Positions 53,865-64,000 of a stretch of DNA of 64,000 bases are shown here, piece after piece; the stretch's first letter is position 1, and every line of letters starts with the position of its first letter. The stretch covers positions 1 to 64,000 of the forward strand of contig CAYWKH010000001.1 in NCBI GenBank assembly GCA_964458805.1. Reading direction: 5' to 3'. Origin of the DNA: JAAYLU01 sp964458805. Lineage in GTDB: Bacteria > Synergistota > Synergistia > Synergistales > Aminobacteriaceae. The position numbers and the translations under genes were made by a program. Below the pieces are notes generated by a model. It saw only the letters and a list, made by a program, of their open reading frames with translations. It was not told the DNA's origin and searched no databases.

Positions 53865-55675
53865 GGCTTTGCGAGGTCGTGGTCCCCGGCCCCTGGTGGC
53901 ACGGGCTGACCTACTTGCTGGATGCGCCCGCCGTCGCCGGTGCCAGGGCCGTCGTGCCTCTGGGCGCCGGGGAGAGGATCGGCATCCTGGGCCGAATCTT
54001 TGATGCCGACTCTCCCGGCGGGAGCGCGTACGTTATCAAGCCGGTGAAGACCGTGGTAGATTCCCTTCCCCTCCTTCCGACCCGCCTGTTGGAGCTGTTA
54101 GAGTGGGGGGGGAAGGTCTTTCTGTGCGGTACCGGGGAGATCCTGCGGACCGCCGTACCCTCGTCTCTCCTGGCCGCGGACGCTGACGCCGTCGCGCTGA
54201 CCCCTCTACGGGCCGATCCGGGCGGCGAGTACCGGGAGGACTGCATCTACACGTGCAACCACATCGATCGGTGGAGCCGGTATTGCGAGCGCCTGGAGGA
54301 AAGCCGCGGGTTCATCGCCCTGTTCCCGGAGCAGAGCCTGGCGGCGGAGTTCTGGAGCTTCCTCCCGGATGAGATCGGGCGCGAGACGGTCCTGTGGCCG
54401 CCGCTTGGCGGAAAGAGGCTCCTCGCGGCCTGGCTTGCCGCGCGCAACGGAGGGGTCCGAGGGGTGGTCGGGGGGCCAGGTGCCGTGTTCGCGCCGCTGC
54501 AGCGAGTCGACACGATAATTGTCGATGAGGAGAGCAGCGGTGCGTACCGCGCGTACAAGAGGCCGTTCGTCAACTCGAGGACCCTAGCGGGCAGAAGGGC
54601 GCGGCTGGAGTCGGCGTCGCTCGTGCTCGCAGGGAGAGTGCCGTCCTCGCGGGTTTTTTTAAGAGGATCGCCCCGCTCGAAGGAGCGGCCGAGCGGATCG
54701 AGGCTGAGATTCGTGGATATCAGAGAGGGCTTCTCGGCCTCGTCTCTTGGAGTGGAGGGCGCAACTCCACTGACCAAGGCCCTTCTCTCCGGGACGGAGG
54801 AGTGCTTGGCGTCCGGCAGGACGGCCCTGTGGCTGCTGGACAGGAAGGGTTACGCGGGGGAGGTCGCCTGCGAGGAGTGCGGCAACGCCGTTCGCTGCGG
54901 CGTATGCGGGTCGGCCATGGCCTGGGAGGATAGAAACGCGCGGCTGCGCTGTCCTGCCTGCGGGGCCGTTAAATCCCTTCCAGACCAGTGCCCGGTCTGC
55001 CGGGGATTGTTGCTGGTTGGCAAGCGACCGGGGCTGGAGGCGCTGTTGCCTGTGGCCGCCAGCATGGCCGGCGAAGGGCGGCACTCGTTTCTCGTCGACG
55101 ACGCCAGGGCTACCGGGAAGAGAGCCCTGGGCGCGATGAGGGAGCAGCTCGCCCAGGGGGGAATCGTCGTGGGGACGCGGCGTGCTCTCTCCCTCTGCGA
55201 CCAGGTCAGGGCGGGTTTTATAGCCTGGATCGACGTGGACGCCGAGCTGCGAAGCGTCGCGTACCAGGCGAGGTTCACGGTCTTCTCCATGGTGTGGGAG
55301 TCCCTCTGGCGCGGGAAGGATGGCGAGGACAGGGTCGTCCTCCTTCAGAGCAGGAGGCCCGGGTCGGGATGGCAGCGCGCCCTCAAGCTCGGGTGGGGCG
55401 CCTTCTGGCGGCAGGAGCTGAACGAGAGGAAGGAGCTAGGCCTCCCCCCCTTCGCATACCTGCTCGAGGTGAGGGCGGCCACCATGGCCCAGAAGGCCTC
55501 CATGATACCGGGCTTCCAGGAGCGGGGGCTGTTCCCCATGGATCCCGGCGCGGACTCGTCCGCCTTCTGGGTTGCGTCCGGCTCGCTGACGCCTGCCAGG
55601 GAGGTCCTTGCGCCGTATTATTCAATAAAGTGCTCGGGGAGAGGATTTCCCGAGGTGAGTGTCTGGATCGATTGA
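53861..55675 (+). CDS. priA: PriA-like primosomal protein lacking ATPase/helicase motifs
   Basis: A 604-residue protein clearly descended from PriA by position and residual pattern, but degenerate as a helicase. The Walker A region (normally GVTGSGKTE) is replaced by IYTCNHIDRWSRY near 129-141. DEEH is VDEESSGAYRAYKRP (222-225 are DEES), SAT is LAGRVPS, and no recognisable motif V/VI remains. The zinc-binding domain is intact: eight Cys at 337, 340, 346, 349, 364, 367, 377 and 380. The winged-helix and C-terminal regions are still present. ATPase-less PriA is known in Actinobacteria. It may load the replisome without unwinding. GTG start overlaps the coaBC stop. Confidence 0.85.
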   Translation: MRLCEVVVPGPWWHGLTYLLDAPAVAGARAVVPLGAGERIGILGRIFDADSPGGSAYVIKPVKTVVDSLPLLPTRLLELLEWGGKVFLCGTGEILRTAVPSSLLAADADAVALTPLRADPGGEYREDCIYTCNHIDRWSRYCERLEESRGFIALFPEQSLAAEFWSFLPDEIGRETVLWPPLGGKRLLAAWLAARNGGVRGVVGGPGAVFAPLQRVDTIIVDEESSGAYRAYKRPFVNSRTLAGRRARLESASLVLAGRVPSSRVFLRGSPRSKERPSGSRLRFVDIREGFSASSLGVEGATPLTKALLSGTEECLASGRTALWLLDRKGYAGEVACEECGNAVRCGVCGSAMAWEDRNARLRCPACGAVKSLPDQCPVCRGLLLVGKRPGLEALLPVAASMAGEGRHSFLVDDARATGKRALGAMREQLAQGGIVVGTRRALSLCDQVRAGFIAWIDVDAELRSVAYQARFTVFSMVWESLWRGKDGEDRVVLLQSRRPGSGWQRALKLGWGAFWRQELNERKELGLPPFAYLLEVRAATMAQKASMIPGFQERGLFPMDPGADSSAFWVASGSLTPAREVLAPYYSIKCSGRGFPEVSVWID

Positions 55676-55698
55676 GTTCCATCGGGGAGGAAGAGGCA

Positions 55699-57015
55699 AT
55701 GCCGGTAGTATCGATAGTGGGTAGGCCCAACGTAGGAAAGTCGTCCCTGTTCAACCGCCTTCTCGGGAGGCGCGAGGCTATAGTCGACGACATGCCCGGC
55801 GTGACCAGGGATCGCTTGTACGGAGAGGTCGAGTGGAAGGACAAGAAGTTTTTCATCGTCGATACAGGCGGATTCCTCGCGAGGGATGAGAACGAGTTTG
55901 TCAATGGGATGCGGTTCCAGATTAGACAGGCGATCGACGAGAGCGACCTGGTGCTGTTCGTGATCGACGGGCGGGAGGGGCCCACGTGGATGGACGAGGA
56001 CGTGGCCGAGATCCTGCGCCGGTCCGGGAAACCCGTCATCGTCGTGGCCAACAAGATCGACGACGGAGTCCACGAGGACCTGGTGTTACAGTCCTACTCC
56101 CTTGGGTTTCCTGATGTCATAGGTGTGAGCGCAGAGCACAAGAGGTACATCTACGACCTGCAGGAGGCGATCGTATCCAGGCTTCAGCACGGGGAGGAGG
56201 AGGACGGCCTCCAGGACGCCGTCCGCGTGGCCATAGTCGGGCGTCCGAACGTCGGTAAGTCAAGCCTGCTGAACCGCTTCGCCGGGGAGGAGAGAGCCCT
56301 GGTAAGCGATATACCCGGCACCACCCGAGACGCGATCGACACGATCGTTACCATCGACGGAAGGACCTTCAACTTCGTGGACACCGCGGGGATACGCAGG
56401 AAGAGCCGCGTGGAGGGGGACATAGAGTACTACTCCTTCGTGAGGGCGCTCCAGGCCGTCGACCGCAGCGACATAGTCCTGCTCGTGATGGATTCGCGGG
56501 AGCCCTTCACCGACCAGGACAAGAAGCTGGCGGCCCTGGTGATCGAGCGCGGTAAGGGGGTGGTCCCGGTGCTGAACAAGTGGGACCTGCTGGGCAGCGA
56601 CCCGAAGCTCGGCGACACCATGAAGAAGAAATTCGCCGACGAGATGGTCTTCATAAAACATGCTCCGATCCTGTTCGTCTCGGCCCTGACCGGCAGAGGA
56701 TTGAACAAGATGGCCGGGGTGATTCTCGGGGTCCGGGAGAACCGGGGGAGGAGGATAGCCACAACCCAGCTTAACCGCATGCTCCGCGACATACTTGCCT
56801 TCGATACCCTCCCGACGGACCGGAAGGGAAGGGCGTTGAAGCTGTTCTACTGCACGCAGGCGGGAGTAAACCCGCCGTCGTTCGTCTTCTTCGTAAACAG
56901 CTCCGACCTCGCCACGAAGGCCTTTGCGAACCACATCGAGAAGGAGATCAGGGGGCTTGGCGACTTTTCGGGCACTCCTATACGCATTTTCTGGCGAAAT
57001 AGGGCCTCGGATTGA
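55699..57015 (+). CDS. der: Ribosome biogenesis GTPase Der (EngA)
   Basis: A tandem-GTPase protein of 438 residues needed for 50S assembly. The first G domain opens VVSIVGRPNVGKSSLFNRLL, with DTGGFL and NKIDD. The second has AIVGRPNVGKSSLLNRF, DTAGIRRKSRVEG and LNKWDLL. A KH-like domain ends the protein (PPSFVFFVNSSDLATKAFAN). ATG at 55699 has GGGGAGGAAG upstream. It lies 23 bases after priA and appears to close the run that began at 43 kb. Confidence 0.97.
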   Translation: MPVVSIVGRPNVGKSSLFNRLLGRREAIVDDMPGVTRDRLYGEVEWKDKKFFIVDTGGFLARDENEFVNGMRFQIRQAIDESDLVLFVIDGREGPTWMDEDVAEILRRSGKPVIVVANKIDDGVHEDLVLQSYSLGFPDVIGVSAEHKRYIYDLQEAIVSRLQHGEEEDGLQDAVRVAIVGRPNVGKSSLLNRFAGEERALVSDIPGTTRDAIDTIVTIDGRTFNFVDTAGIRRKSRVEGDIEYYSFVRALQAVDRSDIVLLVMDSREPFTDQDKKLAALVIERGKGVVPVLNKWDLLGSDPKLGDTMKKKFADEMVFIKHAPILFVSALTGRGLNKMAGVILGVRENRGRRIATTQLNRMLRDILAFDTLPTDRKGRALKLFYCTQAGVNPPSFVFFVNSSDLATKAFANHIEKEIRGLGDFSGTPIRIFWRNRASD

Positions 57016-57024
57016 AGATTTCGC

Positions 57025-57053
57025 TTGACCAGGACTGCAATTGCTGGTAATAA
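57025..57053 (+). promoter_or_regulatory. Promoter of the HU gene
   Basis: TTGACC (57025-57030) and TAATAA (57048-57053) are 17 bases apart. Transcription near 57060 would leave a leader of about 90 bases. Confidence 0.65.
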
Positions 57054-57151
57054 TAAGCCGCTTGCCCGGCACGGGGCGACGCGGTTTTGTATAGATGCAC
57101 TGGGTGGAACGTTGAGTATTTCATATCTTATTTTTAAGGAGGTTGTATAAG

Positions 57152-57427
57152 GTGACCAAGGCGGAGCTCATAACGGAAGTGGCCAAGGCGACGGGTCTCA
57201 ACAAGAAGGAGTCGGCGGCGGCGGTGGTGGCGGTCTTCGGAGCTATAGAAACCGCTCTGGAGAAGGGCGACAAGATCCAGCTCGTCGGTTTCGGGACCTT
57301 CGAGGTCAGGGAGAGGGCGGCGCGCGAGGGGCGCAATCCGCAGGATCCCAAGAAGGTCATCAAGATTCCCGCAAAGAAGATTCCGGTCTTCCGCCCGGGC
57401 AAGGCGCTGAAGGACAGGGTGGAGTAG
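57152..57427 (+). CDS. hup: DNA-binding protein HU
   Basis: A 91-residue nucleoid protein beginning MTKAELITEVAKATGLNKKE from GTG, with VGFGTFEVRERAAREGRNPQ and the beta-arm residues and IPAKKIPVFRPGKALKD. HU bends and compacts DNA as a dimer. SD sequence AAGGAGG lies 9 bases before the GTG at 57152; an in-frame TTG at 57143 sits beside it. A strong terminator follows. Confidence 0.97.
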   Translation: MTKAELITEVAKATGLNKKESAAAVVAVFGAIETALEKGDKIQLVGFGTFEVRERAAREGRNPQDPKKVIKIPAKKIPVFRPGKALKDRVE

Positions 57428-57458
57428 GATTACCTCCCGGTCCTGTTTTTTTGTCCGG

Positions 57459-57490
57459 CCCCTTCCCGCATCGACGGGAGGGGGTTTTTT
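57459..57490. terminator. Terminator after the HU gene
   Basis: CCCCTTCCCG (57459-57468) pairs over 10 bp with CGGGAGGGGG (57475-57484) and is followed by TTTTTT. It may also help stop ksgA transcription arriving from the right. Confidence 0.85.
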
Positions 57491-58294
57491 CTATCCCGCG
57501 CACACTCGAAGCGCCAGCCACTGGGCCGCGGTCAGCTCCTCGGCGCGCGCCTTTTCGCCCACGCCGGCCCGACGAAAGAACTCGCTCCAATCGGCGGAGG
57601 GGTAGTGCAGCCGCAGGTTGTTGATCAGCATCTTCCTCCTCATCGCAAACCCCGTCCGCAGCATGCCTCTCCACAGGGGGTCGTTCGGCAGATCCCGGTT
57701 TTGGCCGGAGAGGCGGACCTCGAGCAGCGCCGACGATACCGCCGGGGAGGGCCTGAAGGACCCCGCCGACACGTGCCGTACGATCGAGGCGCTACCCATC
57801 AATTCAATCGTGACCCCAAGGGGAAAGCGCCCCTTTGTGCACGGCGGGGCGATTATCCGCTCCGCCGCCTCCCTCTGGACCATCAGCAGGAAGTAGTCGG
57901 CCCCGCCTCCGGGGAGCTGTTCCAGCAGTCTCCATACGAGCGGTGTCGTTATGTTGTAGGGGATGTTGGCCACGACTTTGGAGGGAGGTGGCACGAGGTT
58001 GGTGTAGTCGATCGCCAGTGCGTCTCCCCAGAGGAGCGCGAGCCTGTCCGGGTACATGCCGGTCAGGTCGGACAGGAAGGGGGACAGCCCGCGGTCGATC
58101 TCCACCGAGAAGAGGTGCGCGCAGCCCGCGGCCGCCAGTTCCCTGGTCAGCACGCCCTGTCCGGCGCCTATCTCCAGGACCGAGTCGTCCTCCTTGATGT
58201 CCGCCCGCTCCACTATGTGGCGCAGGATGTTCCTGTCCACTAGGAAGTTCTGCCCGATGCTCTTTTTCGCTCGAAAAACCGAATGCCTTGTCAT
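57491..58294 (-). CDS. rsmA: 16S rRNA dimethyladenosine transferase (KsgA/RsmA)
   Basis: Dimethylates A1518 and A1519 (E. coli numbering) of 16S rRNA as a late 30S checkpoint. The 267 residues contain KKSIGQNFLVDRNILRHIVE, the SAM loop VLEIGAGQGVLTRELA, and the catalytic VVANIPYNITTPLVWRLLE (NIPY). Also transcribed toward HU. It is separated from nifJ by a terminator. Confidence 0.97.
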   Translation of the reverse strand: MTRHSVFRAKKSIGQNFLVDRNILRHIVERADIKEDDSVLEIGAGQGVLTRELAAAGCAHLFSVEIDRGLSPFLSDLTGMYPDRLALLWGDALAIDYTNLVPPPSKVVANIPYNITTPLVWRLLEQLPGGGADYFLLMVQREAAERIIAPPCTKGRFPLGVTIELMGSASIVRHVSAGSFRPSPAVSSALLEVRLSGQNRDLPNDPLWRGMLRTGFAMRRKMLINNLRLHYPSADWSEFFRRAGVGEKARAEELTAAQWLALRVCAG

Positions 58295-58314
58295 GCAAGG
58301 TCAACGCCGGAGGC

Positions 58315-58350
58315 TGAAAAAAGAGGAGAGGGGTCTCCCCCTCTCCTCTA
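58315..58350 (-). terminator. Terminator of nifJ
   Basis: On the minus strand GAGGAGAGGGG pairs with CCCTCTCCTC and is followed by TTTTTT, immediately after the nifJ stop and before ksgA. Confidence 0.88.
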
Positions 58351-58359
58351 CCTGGCGCC

Positions 58360-61890
<3,531 letters not shown>

Positions 61891-62243
61891 TGAAGTACCC
61901 CCTCTTGATTTTCAGGAGGCCCTGTTAGGACGCTCCTGTTTTATTATTCACAATCTCCGTCGCCGATACTTCCCCTCTTCGGCTGCGTCATGGAAAACGG
62001 AGGGCGGGCAAGCGGCCGTCATCTTGAATCCGGGGAGAGACTCTCCTATTTTACAACAAGATCCAGGTTTTGCATTATGTATAATTCTCATTTCCGAAAA
62101 ATACCGCCGAAAAAGAGTTTTATTATCCAGGAGAGCGCCCCCGCGCTCCGACGTTCGCAAGCGGATCATTTTGGCGGCCGGAGCCGAGCCTGTTATAATC
62201 ATCCGTGTTCATTCAGGCTAGCAGGCGAGGAGCGAAGGTTAGC
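61891..62243. other. Divergent intergenic region nifJ / trmB
   Basis: A 353-base, AT-richer gap. It holds the SD and untranslated leader of nifJ at the left and the trmB promoter at the right. No gene or RNA was recognised. Two copies of CCTGGAT (minus strand) lie at about 62061 and 62126, and a further TATAAT-like sequence occurs at 62090-62095. No convincing nifJ promoter with both boxes could be assigned. Confidence 0.6.
62171..62199 (+). promoter_or_regulatory. Promoter of trmB-rsmD-coaD
   Basis: TTGGCG (62171-62176) and perfect TATAAT (62194-62199) are 17 bases apart, 45 bases before the proposed trmB start. Confidence 0.72.
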
Positions 62244-63206
62244 GTGACCAACATGCGGGATATACTGGTTTTGCCGGAGAAGACGGGGCTGCCCCTTGAT
62301 CTCCGACGGGGGGCGGGCGGGAGTCGCGTGTTTTTCGAGATCGGCTTCGGCAACGGGGAGTACATCGTCCACCTAGCCGGGGAGGACCCGAATTCGCGGT
62401 TCTGGGGGATCGAGATGTCCCGCTCATGTGTTCTGCGGGCGGTCAGAAGAACCGTGAGGGCGGGGGCGGAGAACGTCGCGCTCATGTGCGGGGACGCGCG
62501 GTTCATCCTCAGGGAGTGCGTGACGCCGTGCTCCGTCGACGGCATCTACATGAACTTTCCATGTCCGTGGCCAAAGAAGAGGCACTCGAAGAAGAGGCTG
62601 TCCGGGGACGGCTTCCCGTCCGAGATAGCGCGCGCCCTGAAACCGGGGGCATTCTTCGAGCTGATGACGGACGAGGAGTGGTTTGCGCTGGAGGTGCGGG
62701 AGGCCTTCGAGTCGGAGGGCTCCTTCTCGGCCGCGGAGTGGGTCGAGAACCCTCCGCGCCATGCCACCACCAAGTACGAGAGAAAATGGACGGAGATGGG
62801 CAAGAGCCTGTTTCTGGTCAGGCTTGTCAGGAGGGAGGGGGCGGACGCCGCCCCCCCGCGCGCGAGGGAGGTTGAAGAGGTGCACATCCGGGTTCCGGGA
62901 AGGGGGGCGCTGGCTCCCCTGCTCCAGGGGTTGTACGGATCGGGGGGCAGGGACGGGGCCTCCATGTGGGTGTTCAAGAAGTGCTACTCGTCGGACGACG
63001 GCAGGGAGCACCTGCTCGAAGTCGTGGCCACCGACGAGGGGTTCGAGCAGAAGTTCTTCCTGCTGGCGGTGGAGCGCGAGGAGGACGCGCTGGTGAAGAT
63101 GGCTCCCCACTCATCCCCCTTCCTTACATCCGCTGTGAAAGGAGCGGCGGAGGGGGTGGCCTCCGCCATAGAGTCTCACCGGCCGGAGAGAAGTTGCAGC
63201 CCATGA
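62244..63206 (+). CDS. trmB: tRNA (guanine-N7)-methyltransferase with C-terminal extension
   Basis: Forms m7G46 in the tRNA variable loop. The 320 residues have the SAM motif RVFFEIGFGNGEYIVHLAG, GIEMSRSCVLRAVRR, and the substrate region MNFPCPWPKKRHSKKRL, a close variant of the usual FPDPWPKKRH with Asp changed to Cys. The last ~105 residues (after about 215) are an extension not present in the short E. coli or Bacillus enzymes; thermophilic Aquifex and Thermotoga TrmB also have one. The GTG at 62244 has GAAGG upstream; ATG at 62253 is the alternative. It overlaps rsmD by 4 bases. Confidence 0.9.
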   Translation: MTNMRDILVLPEKTGLPLDLRRGAGGSRVFFEIGFGNGEYIVHLAGEDPNSRFWGIEMSRSCVLRAVRRTVRAGAENVALMCGDARFILRECVTPCSVDGIYMNFPCPWPKKRHSKKRLSGDGFPSEIARALKPGAFFELMTDEEWFALEVREAFESEGSFSAAEWVENPPRHATTKYERKWTEMGKSLFLVRLVRREGADAAPPRAREVEEVHIRVPGRGALAPLLQGLYGSGGRDGASMWVFKKCYSSDDGREHLLEVVATDEGFEQKFFLLAVEREEDALVKMAPHSSPFLTSAVKGAAEGVASAIESHRPERSCSP

Positions 63207-63760
63207 GCAGGGGCGCGGGAGAGGCGGGGAAGAAGGAGGCGCGCCCTACGTCCGGCATCGTGATGGGGGCCCTGTTCAACATTCTCGGCGACCTGCGCGG
63301 CCGCTCGTTCCTCGACCTCTTCTCCGGGACGGGGAGGGTGGCGGCGCGGGCGCTCGATCTCGGAGCTTCGCCCGTCTACGCGGTGGAGTCGATCCGTGCC
63401 CGCTCTGACAGGATCAGGGCGATGCGGGACTGGGGGCCGTCCTTCAACCTCGTCGCGATGGACGCGAGGCGCGCCCTCTCCATGTTCAGGAGGCGGGGCG
63501 CGAGGTTCGACGTGGTCTTCGCCGACCCGCCTTACGGCGCCGGGTGGCCTGCTGTCCTGGGGGAGCTTCTCTTCACCCCCGGCGGCGGCGTCGTGGAGAG
63601 GGGCGGGGTGGTGGCGGTCGAGCACTCGACCAGGGAGGAGGTCCTATGCGGATCGGCATGCGTCCTCCTCGACAGCCGAAGCTACGGCGACACGGCCCTG
63701 TCCTTCCTGGGCCCCGCGGCGGCCGGCGAGGCCCTCGAGAGAGGAGACGATGGAGAGTGA
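63203..63760 (+). CDS. rsmD: 16S rRNA (guanine966-N2)-methyltransferase
   Basis: A 185-residue SAM-dependent methyltransferase with RPTSGIVMGALFNILGDLRG, SFLDLFSGTGRVAARALDLG and the catalytic VVFADPPYGAGW (DPPY). It makes m2G966 in 16S rRNA. ATG at 63203 overlaps the trmB stop, and its TGA overlaps the coaD start. rsmD-coaD is a standard bacterial pair. Confidence 0.95.
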   Translation: MSRGAGEAGKKEARPTSGIVMGALFNILGDLRGRSFLDLFSGTGRVAARALDLGASPVYAVESIRARSDRIRAMRDWGPSFNLVAMDARRALSMFRRRGARFDVVFADPPYGAGWPAVLGELLFTPGGGVVERGGVVAVEHSTREEVLCGSACVLLDSRSYGDTALSFLGPAAAGEALERGDDGE

Positions 63761-64000
63761 AGGGAAGCATAACCGCCGTATACCCCGGATCGTTCGACCC
63801 GATCACGAACGGGCACATCTACATAGCGGAGCGAGCCGCGGCACTGTTCGACGAGGTCGTAGTGAGCGTCCTGCTCAACCCCCAGAAGAAGGCGGCCTTC
63901 TCGGTGGACGAGCGCAAGGCGATGGCCAGGGAGGCCCTGAGTCATCTGAACAACGTCAAGGTCGGCGCCTTCTCCGGGCTTCTGGTCGACTTTCTCAGGC
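63757..64000 (+). CDS. coaD: Phosphopantetheine adenylyltransferase, N-terminal part
   Basis: Converts 4'-phosphopantetheine and ATP to dephospho-CoA. The 81 residues in the window include ITAVYPGSFDPITNGHIYIA, with the nucleotidyltransferase TxGH site, and VVSVLLNPQKKAAFSVDER. It begins at GTG, overlapping the rsmD stop, and runs off the right edge. It is the step just before coaE, also in this window. Confidence 0.97.
   Translation, partial: MKGSITAVYPGSFDPITNGHIYIAERAAALFDEVVVSVLLNPQKKAAFSVDERKAMAREALSHLNNVKVGAFSGLLVDFLR

Noticed and set aside
53861..55675. priA as a decaying pseudogene
   Set aside because: The frame is open over 604 codons, the Cys ligands are intact, and both ends overlap or lie within 25 bases of essential neighbours.
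54988..55698. A longer Der protein with an N-terminal extension
   Set aside because: The in-frame extension lies entirely within priA in another frame and is low-complexity. The ATG at 55699 with its SD matches the family start.

Overview
The window is 64 kb of GC-rich (roughly 60-65%) bacterial chromosome packed with housekeeping genes. Gene order matches the Gram-positive-like core seen in Synergistota and Firmicutes: infC-rpmI-rplT, pheST-zapA-cvpA-mutS2, rpsB-tsf-pyrH-frr, veg-ispE-purR, yicC-remA-gmk-rpoZ-coaBC-priA. T-box leaders, pyruvate:ferredoxin oxidoreductase, selenocysteine machinery, hydrogenase maturation genes and a TAXI-type TRAP transporter point to a strict anaerobe that ferments amino acids, most likely a member of Synergistota. 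This assignment is an inference from gene content and order, not from a database search. A run of ten N inside hypA and a deletion-type frameshift in pheT indicate a draft assembly or metagenome bin.

Layout. 1-3.2 kb: end of pnp, dut, and thrS behind a threonine T-box. 3.3-6.3 kb: two-gene TAXI TRAP transporter. 6.4-7.9 kb: infC (AUA start), rpmI and rplT with a leader and internal attenuators. 8-15 kb: pheST, a small coiled-coil gene, zapA, cvpA, mutS2, then the SRP RNA. 15.2-19.6 kb: a CsoR/CstR-like repressor divergent from rpsB-tsf-pyrH-frr and a 2-hydroxyacid dehydrogenase. 19.6-29.4 kb: aminotransferase (minus), hpf, hypA (gapped), hypB, pcrA, coaE with an extra domain, a DHH-CBS-nucleotidyltransferase protein, an M50 protease and surE. 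29.4-31 kb: argG behind an arginine T-box. 31-36.5 kb: purH (minus) divergent from mobA-lepA-hemW, with a strong palindrome between them. 36.5-40.7 kb: yedF divergent from selA-selB. 40.8-43.3 kb: veg, ispE, purR, ferredoxin and a CAT-anticodon tRNA. 43.4-57 kb: a long co-directional run from a Nif3-family gene through trpS, scpAB, rluB, an HDOD gene, cmk, plsC, hflX, yicC, remA, gmk, rpoZ, coaBC and a degenerate priA to der. 57-64 kb: HU, ksgA and nifJ (both minus), trmB, rsmD and the start of coaD.

How the genes fit together. Translation is the main theme: four aminoacyl-tRNA synthetases or subunits, ribosomal proteins, initiation, elongation and recycling factors, ribosome GTPases, rRNA and tRNA modification, and hibernation. 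A second theme is trace-element redox enzymology: selA/selB/yedF (selenium), mobA (molybdenum cofactor), hypA/hypB (nickel), and PFOR with a small ferredoxin. Together these suggest Se/Mo-dependent formate dehydrogenase and NiFe hydrogenase elsewhere in the genome. No CRISPR array, insertion sequence, prophage or defence island was seen. The points most worth a second look are the PriA protein lacking its ATPase motifs, the CoaE fusion, the AUA start of infC, the two paralogous T-boxes, the palindrome between purH and mobA, and the His-less CsoR-family repressor whose promoter abuts the rpsB promoter.
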